DNA of 64,000 nt from Azadirachta indica (Eukaryota > Streptophyta > Magnoliopsida > Sapindales > Meliaceae): assembly GCA_022749755.1 (NCBI GenBank), contig CM040451.1, positions 14,822,357 to 14,886,356 on the forward strand. The letters are read 5' to 3'. Every line of letters starts with the position of its first letter. Position 1 is the stretch's first letter. The position numbers were made by a program, and so were the translations under genes. The notes beneath the pieces are model-generated. The model saw only the letters and a program-made list of their open reading frames with translations. It was not told where the DNA came from and made no database searches. Below, piece after piece: positions 50,660 through 61,831 of this stretch.

Positions 50660-52050
50660 CTAGCTGCCAATAATTTGGTCTGACATTGGAGGAAGGTGCT
50701 GTCTCCAGAGATTGCCATGACCTGGCTCCAGAGTGGCACCATCACCAAATTCAGAGCAAACAATCTTGGGCCCATCGTAATGAATAGAAAAACTCTGGTT
50801 GACTACAAATGAGGTTGAATCCTTGACCAACCAAGGATTTGAAAGCTTGAGGTATCTGTTGTATAGTGCCAACGCAAGGGCAGGATTTCTTCCATTGCTC
50901 CTGTAAATGAATTCAGAAGTACATTTGGCACAACAAAACCATAGTTCTCCAACTATTATAACTATTATATAATATTATCTAGAAGGAGAAAAAATTAGAA
51001 ACCTTTCTCTCCAATTTAGAACATGAGCCCACCATAAGAAAGCCTCCAGAAAATCCTTTTCCAATTTGCTCCCATCAATCAAAAGCATGTTTAAGTCTGG
51101 CATACAAAAACTTTTTGCATAAGGTTTCTCAGATACCCAAGGCTTTGATGCTGATCTTTGGATAGCATCCAGCACATCTGGATTAACATAGTTGTTTAAT
51201 CTTTTAGAGCAGTCCTCAGCAGCTGCAATTGCATAATTGCTTAAGTCAACTCCAGTTAGTTCTTCTACCCTCCCCTGAAATAAAAGTAACATCTACTGAA
51301 TGTATGATGCTGAAATTAACTCAACGGCTGTGCAAAGGAATCAAATCGTAAACAAATAAACAACAAAATGAAAAGGTTATAAAATAGATATTAAGTGCTA
51401 ACAGGGATAGCAGCCAGCCAGTTTACACCTAAGTTTGTGCTGCTGCATGAGAGATAAAGTCTTATATATTATGAGAAACTTGTATACTTTCAACTTCACA
51501 AGATATTGACACACGAGACATTTCCCTAAGAATAAAAGCAATAACTTCAAACTCAATCAGTCAATTTTAAATTTTACATTTCAATTCCATTATAAATAAT
51601 GAAAAAGTTAAAACATTTGATCATCAATATATAGGTCATAAATTTAGTGATAGAAAGGTCAGGTCATGGTAAAAATAAAAAGAAAGACAAAATCAATAGA
51701 AAATAAATAGTTTATTAAGTTTTAAAAGCATATATAACTAAAGAATGTTCCATTTTGACATATTTTGTTGAGTTGTCCGGCAAAAAGAAGGCAAGAATAA
51801 TAATTTATTATTAAAATAAAATAAAAGTGAGAGAGATAACTCGATCTTGTGGAAAGTTAATTGAATTTAATGAAGGATTTCCTTTATTATCTAGCATAAT
51901 CTGATGATATTTTCTAGCGTAAATTAATGAATAATTAAATATTGAGATGAGATTAGCTAACTTAATTAATTAGCTACCACTTGATAGCTACTTTCCTAGA
52001 ATTTTTTTTTGAAAATTAATATTGAGATTTTAAGTTAAATCATTCAACAC

Positions 52051-52089
<39 letters not shown>

Positions 52090-55000
52090 TATTAGTAAAT
52101 CATTCAACAATATATATCTATGCGTACATGCGTGTCTGTGTGTGAAAATGTTAATTCTAATTATAAGATACATATCCTTTTAGAAAATATAATTAGACAA
52201 TATATTTTTTTACTTTTAATTATTTAAGAAGTAAAAAATTTAAACCATATTTTATAGATTGATGATAGTTTAAACTTGTAGATATCAAATATCAAATAAG
52301 AGAGATAATTAAGCATTCAGAGTGACTTTGATTGAACGAATAAGATTTTAGACAAAATTTTTGTTATAATTTTCAAATTTGTGAATTGTTGAAATTCACA
52401 CTTGAATTTTGAATGCATAAATTCAAATGTTCATCATTTCTCTTCTTTGAATTTGAATGGCCACTTATAGTTTTTTCAAAATAGAAATTTTATGTCAATT
52501 TTAAAATTTATACATTTTTTCTTATTTAATTTGACTTTAAATGTTTTTATTTTACCTTATTTATTAACTATGATTAAGATCTTAATGTAGTGTTTGTTTT
52601 CTCTTTGTTTATCTACAAATATATGCTAATTTTTGTTGTTATTTTTCTATTTATTTATTTTCCTACAAGTGTAAACTTTCACAATAAGAACCAAAATAAT
52701 GTTATAATCGATTATACCTTAAAACCGTAGTTGTTGTGCAATGATAGTATTAGATATCAAATATCAATGAAAAGACGAGCGGTTTCTCATTTAAAAATTA
52801 AAGATTTTTTCATCTTTACTTTCAAAATACAGTAAAAATACCATAATTCTAAACAAAACCTAAAATCAAAGTACTACTTACTATTAATTATTCCATTTAT
52901 AAATTAAATCCATATAAAAAGAAATTCAATGCATAATGACCTAAATATTTGAAATCCACCATTCAACAAACTAATTTTCATGAAATATAGATTCAAAAAA
53001 AAATTGTAGAAAGCAACCTACTCCAAATAGTTGGGTAAAGGCATCTTTCTTTAAGTAATAGAGAACTATATATATATATATATATATGAAATTGAAGAAG
53101 AAAACAAACCTTCACAATGACAATGGGTGAGATGTATATGAATTTACTCAACAGCTGGTGAACACTTGGTATAATGAAAGGTACTATTTCCGCAATATTC
53201 TGTACAGAGTGTTTTCCCCCAACAATAGCGATCCTAACAACTTCTTTCACTTCCTCCTGCCTATAGTTTTGCAATATCAAAATTTAGAGATGATCTTCTA
53301 CAGGGAACACATTAAGAAAACAATGACTTACCCATAAATATCAAGGTTTGAATGTGGAAATAATACTTTCAACTTATAAAAGGACACTTTGTCTTCATTT
53401 CCTTTTGGGACAAAAAAGTGAAAGTGAAGTAGATCTGGATATCTGGATATTGAAGAAGAAACAAGCATTAGTAAACATAACGATAGACTTCTAATCACTG
53501 GAATATATTTCAAAACTATAATAAGATTGGTGTAGTACCCTTAAATCACTTGAGAGACTATAGATAACCAAATGACCTTACACACAATGGAACAAACTAT
53601 AATTATAAATCAAACATTGTTATGAGGTTCCTTCCTGTTCGGAAACACAAAAAACAAATTTACACCAGAATTAGTCCATGTATGATGCCACCACTATTCT
53701 ATCCGATAAGCGGCATTATTGTCTAAAATGGTGAATTCAATAGTAAGGTTACTGTAATAACAAGTCTAGGTAAAAGAATTGAAAAAGAACTTGGAACATA
53801 AAAATTTCAGGATTCATGAATCATCAAATGGCAGAATTAATCGATTATTTCAAAGTCAAAACTGGATTAGAGTTTTACATGCTTTGTCTTTCTCCATAGA
53901 TTAAAATACAATATCAAGTCCAACTGCCTCCTTCACCTCTTGAGTTGTTTGATATAATAGCCATATGAATATTCAGAATAACCTTGATGGTTCTTGGAAA
54001 GTATCAACATTTACATTATAGATATTTCAAGAAATATGTTTTTATATCAATATGTATGCATATGATGCCGGACATTAGTTCTGCACCAGTACATCTGTCA
54101 AGTAAAATTACATATGAAAAGAAGTTATTCATATGAGAACTTTTTAATCTCAAATTTCAGTGCAATGAATAGAACCATCAAATATAGGCTACAATTTAGC
54201 AAATGCATGCCAAAGACATAGGACTCACCACAAGTATCATCGTTCACACAGCCTAGTTGGTCATGATAGACAAACAGGACCACTAGAAGATTGTTTTAAG
54301 TAATGCCTTAACCTATCAAATTCTTCTAGTTTCTTTCATCCCAAAAGAAAATTTAACATAAAGTTGAGAGCATTTGATAAAACACGTGAATAAATGACAC
54401 TAGCAGGACTTATCTGTAAAATAAAAATCTGAATATAAGTCAATAAATATTCAAGACATTGATTATGACATTCATTACAACATTATGTAAGATTACAATC
54501 CGGATCCCCATTTCATTATGACTTGTTCAAGAGGGACCACACATATCATCATTGCCACAATATAAAGATTATGATAGATTAACAGGACTGCTAGAAGATT
54601 GTTTTAAATGGTGCATTAACCTATTTGCTGAAGGTTGTTTTATACCAAGAGATTTTTAAGATTACTACAGTTGAGAGCTATGATAAAACAGTTAAATAGA
54701 TGACAGATAGCATTAACTTTTAGCAGACATAAAACTTATCATACAAAATAAACATCCCAATATAAACCTTGAGCTTGATAGAGTTGAGTTGACAAGAACT
54801 GCAAGCAACCGAAGGTCCAGACACTCCATCCATGACACAATGTGCACCATTCCATCTTCTTGACCATTCGAATTGATTAAACCAGCCTTTGCATCACTCG
54901 AAGACCTCAATTTGCTTAACTAAGAAGCACCACAGAAGAATTAAATATTACAATTCACTCAAAAAAAAAGGTTGGTTTTTTTTCTACTATAACAGCAAAT

Positions 55001-55585
55001 GAACATCAAACCAGGAACATGTAAAGTCAATTTTAGTAACATTCAACAGTAACAAATGATAACATGTTATAGATCACACTAGCCATACAGAATGTAAACT
55101 TTATAATATAACATAAACAAATCTCGACATTAAACAACATACTGACATTGCAAAGCCATGCAGAATGTAAACTTTATAATATAACATCAACAAATCTCAA
55201 CATTAAACATCATACTGATATTGCAAATTAAGTGACAATCAAGTATGAAAAAAACAATTAACTTATCTGTAAATATTAAAAAAAATCCCAACACAAAATC
55301 AGAATTTGAAGAAAACGGAGAGAAACTTACAGAAGTATTGGGGTTAAAAGGAACCCATTTTCTGAAAGGATCAGAGGGGTCGCGAAAATGGGTGGCGGGC
55401 AGGAACTGAAGGAGTCCGAGGAAAATGATGAGGCCAAAGGCGATGAACTGAAACACGGGCTTGGGAGTCGGAGCTTGGTCCAGAACCCGAGACTGGGGTC
55501 CGGTTGAATTCGGGTCTGGTGAAGGTTGAGGTGTTCTTCTGTGAGTGGCTGAAGACCTCGATGGCAAGTACGAGGAAGAAGACAT
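50660..55585 (-). CDS. Membrane-anchored GT8-like glycosyltransferase without DxD motif
   Basis: Probable Golgi type II membrane protein. Six exons join in phase at GT-AG borders: 55331-55585, 54768-54919, 53332-53442, 53110-53260, 51003-51274 and 50660-50900, giving 393 aa. Residues 1-43 are a Ser/Pro-rich cytosolic tail, and about 44-62 form a hydrophobic anchor (FQFIAFGLIIFLGLLQFL). The lumenal part follows the GT8 plan: VHIVSWMECLDLRLLAVLVN (nucleotide-sugar-binding strand), STLSSSRYPDLLHFHFFVP, IIPSVHQLLSKFIYISPIVI, VDLSNYAIAAAEDC, CMPDLNMLLIDGSKL and IHYDGPK (the usual HxxGxxKPW place). Where GT8 enzymes have a metal-binding DxD (YLDSD), this protein reads YISP at 215-218, while His354 is kept. 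It is therefore either a metal-independent enzyme or a non-catalytic relative. Intron 4 (1.8 kb) contains a dispersed repeat. The GT8 link is by pattern, without alignment. Confidence 0.7.
51502..53065 (-). repeat. Dispersed 1.6-kb repeat, copy 3, inside an intron
   Basis: Inverted relative to copy 1 (22980-24585) and collinear with it over nearly the full length. Here it forms most of intron 4 of the GT8-like gene. The edge nearest exon 4 reads, on the minus strand, ctattacttaaagaaagatg then cctttacccaactatttgga. The other edge is attgcttttattcttaggga. Contains an (AC)n tract at 52052-52087. Confidence 0.75.
54235..54770 (-). repeat. Imperfect tandem duplication reaching the exon 2 splice donor
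   Basis: 54235-54440 and 54535-54770 share catgatagac/gattaacaggac, ctagaagattgttttaa and gttgagagc..tgataaaac, in the same order. The second copy runs up to the donor of exon 2 (54768) of the GT8-like gene; the first is wholly intronic. Confidence 0.65.
55082..55227 (+). repeat. 73-bp tandem duplication
   Basis: Units 55082-55154 and 55155-55227 share cagaatgtaaactttataat and the following text with few differences. In intron 1 of the GT8-like gene. Confidence 0.92.
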
Positions 55586-56581
55586 TGACTTTTGGCCTGA
55601 TTGGAATCTTCAGTTCAGTATCAATTCTGCTTTCAGAATCTTATCCAGAATTCTGAAGTTCCTAAGCTGCCACGTGTTCACTCTAAAATGGAATAATACT
55701 TCTAGGTCCCTAACGTTTTTTTTTGTGCAATAAATAGATAGTTTATTCATTTATATTAAATAGGTCCTTGAGAAATGCTAGTGAGTAGTCCTACTAATGT
55801 TACAAAATTACTCTCCTTCACATCATATGCCATAAAACAGAGACTGAACTGTTTTTGGACATAAGTATTAAAATTTTCTCATTTAATATATTTTCGTAAT
55901 TATTTTAAAATAAATTACACAAATTCAAATTATTAATATATTTTTTATGCCTATTGTTATATTTATATAGCTTACAACAATTGAAGAATCCAACTTACCA
56001 AATAGATTTTATTACTTTTACAATTTGCAGACCTTTTAAAAGTATAGTTTATTATGCATTTAATTAGTTTTCTTTATCATTAATTATTTTTTACACAACT
56101 TAACCTTCATTATTTTAAATTACTCAGAATATTATCGAAAAAGGTTTAAACAATTTGTATAAAGAAATTATAAATAACTTATAATGTGAAAAAATTTTAA
56201 ATTAATTATACAAAGTGGGTCTTGTTTTGGTGGTCCAAACGTGCATCATCTCTTAAGTCGGCCACAATTGTATATAAATCTTTCAAAGTAGTAAATATAC
56301 GTGTAGTTAAATATACACACACAAGAGTTACAACAATAGAAAAAATCATGAAAATTGAAAATAAAAATAAAATGAAAATCAAATTAATTTTAGTATGAAT
56401 ATCTATACATATTGAAAATGATAAATATTAAATAGAATTTTAAAATATAATTTCAATGCGATCTAATAAGAACAATAAATAATTTATTGTAATTATTGTT
56501 GGATCATACAATATTTAAATATATTATTTTTTGATACACAGATTACAATTTTATGATTAGCAAATGAATTACCACGCGAGA
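55586..56581. other. Spacer upstream of the GT8-like gene
   Basis: Holds the promoter of the minus-strand GT8-like gene and AT-rich sequence. No TATA box or other feature is clear enough to call. Confidence 0.4.
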
Positions 56582-56653
56582 GCCGTCTTAGCTCAGTGGT
56601 AGAGCGCGTGGCTTTTAACCACGTGGTCGTGGGTTCGATCCCCACAGACGGCG
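56582..56653 (+). tRNA. tRNA-Lys, anticodon UUU
   Basis: 72-nt cloverleaf without intron. Acceptor stem GCCGTCT pairs with AGACGGC, discriminator G. D arm GCTC..GAGC. Anticodon stem CGTGG/CCACG encloses the loop CTTTTAA with anticodon TTT. The T arm is GTGGG TTCGATC CCCAC. Internal polymerase III promoters are present (box A tagctcagtgg, box B ggttcgatccc), and a T run about 10 bases downstream is the likely terminator. The CCA tail is not encoded, as expected for a nuclear gene. Confidence 0.96.
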
Positions 56654-56939
56654 TCTATGGTCTTTTATTTAACCAAAACACTTGACTGGACTAAACTACC
56701 CTTCGAACAGCAAAAGGGAGAAGACGCTATCAGTGAAACAATCATTTTGTTTCAATAAATGTATATTTGGCTAATTAAAACAAACAAAGTTGACAGTGGG
56801 CTAAAATTAAAAGTCGCCCCGTAAACTTTGGCTATATTCTTGAATTTTTTTTTATTTTTTCCTCTGTTTGTTAACCAAAGCTTCATTAGTGCATACGTGG
56901 ATGGAGAGTCATAGTAGCGAGTGAAGAAGGCGGGATAAC
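56654..56939. other. tRNA terminator and FKBP promoter region
   Basis: The T run at about 56661-56664 should end tRNA transcription. The remainder is the short promoter and 5' UTR of the FKBP gene. No specific element is called. Confidence 0.4.
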
Positions 56940-59900
56940 ATGATGATTCGTTGCTTCGCGCCTGGACTATCACTCCAAGCTCCTCACCATCGCACCATCT
57001 ATTCTCTCGATACCAAAATCACCGCAAATTCTCCTTCATCTCCTTCTTCAATTTCAATCTCAGCAACAAGAAGAGGAGCTCTGTCTTTGCCAATTGTAAC
57101 CACAACTGTTGAAATACTTACTTCATCATTTTCTTCTTCTTGTTTCGCCGCCGAAACTAAGTTGTTGGAGCTCCCAAATTCTGGTGGCGTTAAAGCTTTG
57201 GACCTTCGCGTCGGTACCGGACCGGTTCCCGTCGACGGCGACCAGGTTATTTTTATCAAAATCTTTGTTAATTGTGCGTTTGAGAATCAATTTTCTACTC
57301 AAAAAAGCGCTTCATTTGAAGCGATTCCTGTAAAAGATGAGTGCTTTTATCTAGGCTGATATGAATAACAGTGCTTTTGGAAACCCAAACAAAAACACTC
57401 GGAGCGTCTTTTAGAGAAGCTGTTAATAGGTACTTTAGGAAAGTATTTGAAATGCTTTTTCAAGAAGCGTTTTTGGCTTATTAAAAGCTCTTCGTTTAAA
57501 ATGATTCCTTTAATAAATTTTTATAAGTGCTTTCAAGAACTCAAATTGATTTTGAATCTATGCTGTTATTATGAAAACGGTGCTTTTGCAAACCAAAAAA
57601 ACATTCGTAAGAGTCTTTCAGATAAAGCCGTTGAATCTAGTGCTTTTTGGAGAAGCATTCTGGCTGTATTTAGAAGTGCTTTTTTACACGGACAAAAGCA
57701 TTCTTAGCTTTTATTGCTTTCCAATTTATTGTGGCTTGTTCTTCCGTATGCACACTTGCAGTTATGATTATCTTACTTTGTAGTTTGAATGTTAAAAGGT
57801 AGCAATACATTACTATGGAAGGTTGGCAGCGAAACAGGGATGGCGTTTTGACTCAACATATGATCACAAAGATGAAACTGGTGAACCAATTCCTTTCGTC
57901 TTTGTCCTCGGATCCGGGAAAGTAAGTTCTAATGAGAAATGACACTCGTATATGATACTCTGATCAATGCTATTTGGTATTTCTATTGTGTCCTTAAGAG
58001 CGAACGTTTTAGACAATAATTTAAATTTGTTAATTAAGGAAATAATACTGTTTCATACATGTGAGTGATGGTCATTGAGATATAGTTGATTCTAGTGTAG
58101 TTGTAGGCGGAACCATGAAAGAGAAGATCGTGTGGTGCCTTATGGGGGTTGTTAGGAGGGTGTGGAGTTTGTTTATTTGTATTAGCTTCTTAATCACCCT
58201 AATAACATACGATTTGAGTTCAAAAAGTTAAGCAAATAAGTCACACATGAACTAATATACTTTTCCTTCAATTGACTTATTTGATTCTGTTGACAACTTG
58301 GCAGAATAAACTTTTACAATTCTTATATATGTTGATCATTGCGCTCTGGTTGCACATTCCTTTTTTTTAAAAAACAATAGATTGGAAATCCTATGAAATC
58401 AACATGCCAATTTGAACTCTAAAACAGGTGATTCCGGGTATTGAAGCAGCTGTGAGATCTATGAAAGTTGGTGGTGTTCGTCGAGCTGTCATTCCTCCAT
58501 CACAAGGATATCAGAGCACGTCACAAGAACCAATACCACCTAATGTATTTATTTTTCTTCTCCTTCGTTCAATTTGATGCTACTTCTTGTCTGTTCATTC
58601 TTTATGTTTGCTTCTGTGTGCTGTCCTTTGTTATAATTAATCTATAATAGCCATTTTTTCTTCATTCTGAAAATCTCAAGTCCAACTTCCTAAGATATGA
58701 AATTTGTTTCTACTTAAGCCCCTTCTTCTGATGATCCATAAACTTTTTACTTTTAGGTTACTAAGGACCCTACCTCATGCACGAACACAAATATAATAAA
58801 TTCGCCCTTGAAGGTTGGTGTGAGAGGAATTAATCCCTTGACCTCTTGCTTCCATTGCAAGAGGCCAAACTAACTAGGATATATTCTCTCTAGGAAAGAT
58901 CAGCAATGTGTTATTGGTATTTGTGCAACTTATTGACTTTGAGACCCAGTCAAGGATCCTAATAATGAATTCTTATCACCCCTTCTGTTGCAGAAAGCTC
59001 ACGAACATAAAATATCTTAGGTAGACTGCAATAGCTTTAGTGCAAATCTCTTGTTATCAGGACCCTTGCAAAAGGCTTTTTGTCTGCTACAGCCTCACAA
59101 AAGTTATAGATGATGCTATCAGAAATTTTGTCAACAAAGAAGCCTCTGGAACCCAAAAGTGTGCCCAGAAGTGTGCAAAATATATATATCCATTTTCTTC
59201 AGCCTTAAATCACCTGCTAGTCTCTTTAAAAAACAAAAAATCACCGACTAGTCTGGACACAAGCTCTGCCACTGTACATGTGGGATTTGGTGTCAGTGAA
59301 GCCCGGATTGGTTCATCTGTATGAAGGTTCTGTATTGGAGGTTGCTAATTTTTATGAGAAAACAATTCAGAAGTATGTTTGGATAAATTACAAAGCTTAG
59401 AGGTAATTCTTCAAATTGTACCTTCTATAATAGTTAGCATAACTCTTAATAGAGGTTTCAAAACGGGTACCTCAATTTTGGTGGCAAAATCAAAAGATTA
59501 TGGAAATGAGATCTTTGAATCATACGAAAAAGGGAATAGCATGTTGCTTTATATTGCCTAATTGCAAGCTAATTCTTTGCAATTTACCATACCCTTGGTT
59601 TGGTGGAAGTTATAATTTGAAGAGTTCATCAGTTCAACACTGAGTTGTATAGTTTTGTTGCAAGAGGTAAAGACATATTATTTAGGATTTCTCCAAAAAC
59701 CATGGTGCACAGTTAAACCATAATGGAATTACCAGTCAATGCACATTTTATATCCTATACTGTGGGATACAGTGATTCCCTCACTTAAGTGATTTTATAT
59801 CAAAAGATTTGGACACCTTTCTGCCTCATGTCTAAATTGATTGGTGGCATTCAAAAAGAAAGATGCTCTTACTGCGTTTACTAATTCTAAGCACTATGAA

Positions 59901-61090
59901 ATGGAGAAAAAGTGTGCAGGAGCAGATTAAAGAGTTTCAAAGGCAGCCACATAATTGTTTTAGTTTCGTATCCTCATAGAAGTGCACCTAAGACTGATGC
60001 ATGATAATTTTACCATGCACCAATTTTGTCGCCACGTACTTAAGTTGAAAACAGCCACTTGAAATACATTTTACAGCAGGTGGCATTGGTAACATCATTC
60101 ACGGTGAGTGGATTTGGTGACTGACTCTGTTAGAGGGCTCACATGATTTTAGTGGTCTTTAATGATGAGTATTCCACTATAAGGTTGATTCTTTTCAGCA
60201 TGACTTGTTGCCTGGGAGGTGTGTTGCATTTTTTTTTAATTGAATATGAGTATTTGGATTTTGATTGGATAGGGAAACAAATGCTAATTCTGTACACTGC
60301 CCTGAGGGCATGGGGACATGGGTTTCTTGCTGAAACGAGGAAGGCAATGTTGTAACTACAAATAGTTGGTCCTGAACCAAAATTATAAATAATTGATCAG
60401 ACAGAAGCCAACCAACACTCTAGCAAAGAAGTCTTCTCAATTAGGTTGTGTCAAGCAAAGCGTGTCTTAATAATTGTCAGAATTTCTGGTTGTGAACTTT
60501 ACAAGCAGCTGACAGGCCTTCATTAATTGGTAGATTGATTTTGTGGCAAGGACTTTGTTTATATTGATCTTTTGCTATTTGAAGATTGTTTACCAGTCAA
60601 AGTTGCTAAAAGGTATGGCCTACTTTATGTTTCCTGCAGACTAATGAGTTGTCAGACCCTCTATAAATGTGTTTACCCTTTAACTTCAGAAGAAATCAAT
60701 TTATATAACTGCACTCATAAAATTATTTTGGTGAGTTCCTTAGAGCTACTGAAAATCAGTGATTATTTTGTGATTCAACTCTCTGGACATCAATATTGTG
60801 CTTTCTTTTTGAGCTAAGAGGTGTTTGTTAAATCAAATTCATAGATGATGCCAATGTGCTATATCACCTGCAATGTGGATATTCTATAGTTTGTATTGGC
60901 TTAGACTCCGATTTTGGCTCCATGTTCAAGGACAGTTGCTTATTCTCACCTGTTTAATATTGTTCCACAGTTCTTTGACCGACAGAGGCTGTTTACAACC
61001 ATTTTCAATCCAACCCGCCTTGCCAATGGAGAAGGCTCAACATTGGGTACATTGATTTTTGACATTGAGCTGGTGAGCCTGAGGCATTAG
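56940..61090 (+). CDS. FKBP17-1: Thylakoid-lumen FKBP-type peptidyl-prolyl isomerase, FKBP17-1-like
   Basis: Immunophilin predicted to assist folding or assembly in the thylakoid lumen. Exons: 56940-57245, 57799-57921, 58428-58544 and 60971-61090, all phase 0, giving 221 aa. Residues 1 to about 71 are bipartite targeting: a Ser-rich transit peptide, a twin-arginine signal (Arg44-Arg45 then GALSLPIVTTTVEILTSSF) and a cleavage site near CFAA. The FKBP fold follows: VAIHYYGRLAAKQGWRFDST, PFVFVLGSGKVIPGIEAAVR, SMKVGGVRRAVIPPSQGY and LGTLIFDIELVSLRH. The Trp that floors the active site in human FKBP12 (VIRGWE) is Ile here (VIPGIE), so isomerase activity may be weak. The acceptor before exon 2 (GTTAAAAG) has a poor pyrimidine tract. 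Two ATGs lie in tandem at the start; the first is used. Intron 3 is 2.4 kb and holds repeat-like text near 58750-58870. The family is certain; the 17-1 assignment is from memory. Confidence 0.88.
57260..57710. repeat. Intronic sequence with repeated AGTGCTTTT/AAGCGCTT motifs
   Basis: In FKBP intron 1, short motifs of the type agtgctttt and aagcgcttc recur about ten times in both orientations. This resembles a decayed foldback transposon. No ends or target duplication were found. Confidence 0.4.
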
Positions 61091-61580
61091 TGAACCGAAC
61101 TTACACAATTCTGAAAATTGCTTTTTGCACCTGATACAAGGTAAGAAGTACACAATGTCTCAACTCTCATATATGTACTCCAAGAACCTCAAATCCTCTC
61201 AGTATTAATGCTCATATTACCAAACTATGATACAACACAAGCCATCTTTTTTGGGTTACAGAAATCCTATATAGGGATGATATCATGATAGATTGCAGGA
61301 GGAATTATCTTGCCTTTTCATTTTAGACCTGAAATATGCATTCTAGCTTCAGTATTTGATTGTCTTTTGTTTTGTGAGATCTGTTGTGATATCATATGTA
61401 ACTGGACATGATCTTTGTAGCTTAATAAATATTAAGCAAATTGTAAAGCATGAATTGTAATTTTTTAATTGTATTTTGTAAAAAGTATGGTGATTATGGT
61501 ATTTGTTTATGATACATTGATTTAGCATACGTAAACGTAGGTATTTATGATCTCAAAGGGAAACTTTAGCAAGTTCCTTT

Positions 61581-61831
61581 ATTAAGCTCGAAATGCAAGT
61601 GCTAATTGCTTCAATTGCTAACATTTCTTAGAATGGTATTAGAGAACTAAGACTCAAACCTTGTTCACATTGAGTTAGAGTTATCTTCTTGTAATATATA
61701 ATTTTTTTAATTAAGTTCGAAATGCCAATGCTAATTGGTTTAATTGTTAAATTGCATAGAGTGGTATTAGAGAATTGAGATTCAAACCCTGCTCACATCA
61801 AATTAGAGTTATCTTCTTGTAATATTTTTTA
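61581..61831 (+). repeat. Tandem pair of about 125 bp
   Basis: 61581-61709 and 61710-61831 share attaag.tcgaaatgc, gtggtattagagaa..gag, attcaaacc-type text and gagttatcttcttgtaatat. The core tggtattagaga resembles the primer-binding site next to plant LTRs (tggtatcagagc), but no LTR was found. Confidence 0.75.

Noticed and set aside
58545..60970. Separate gene within FKBP intron 3
   Set aside because: ORFs there (up to 94 aa) have no recognised motifs and no consistent splice partners; the FKBP exons on both sides join cleanly in phase.
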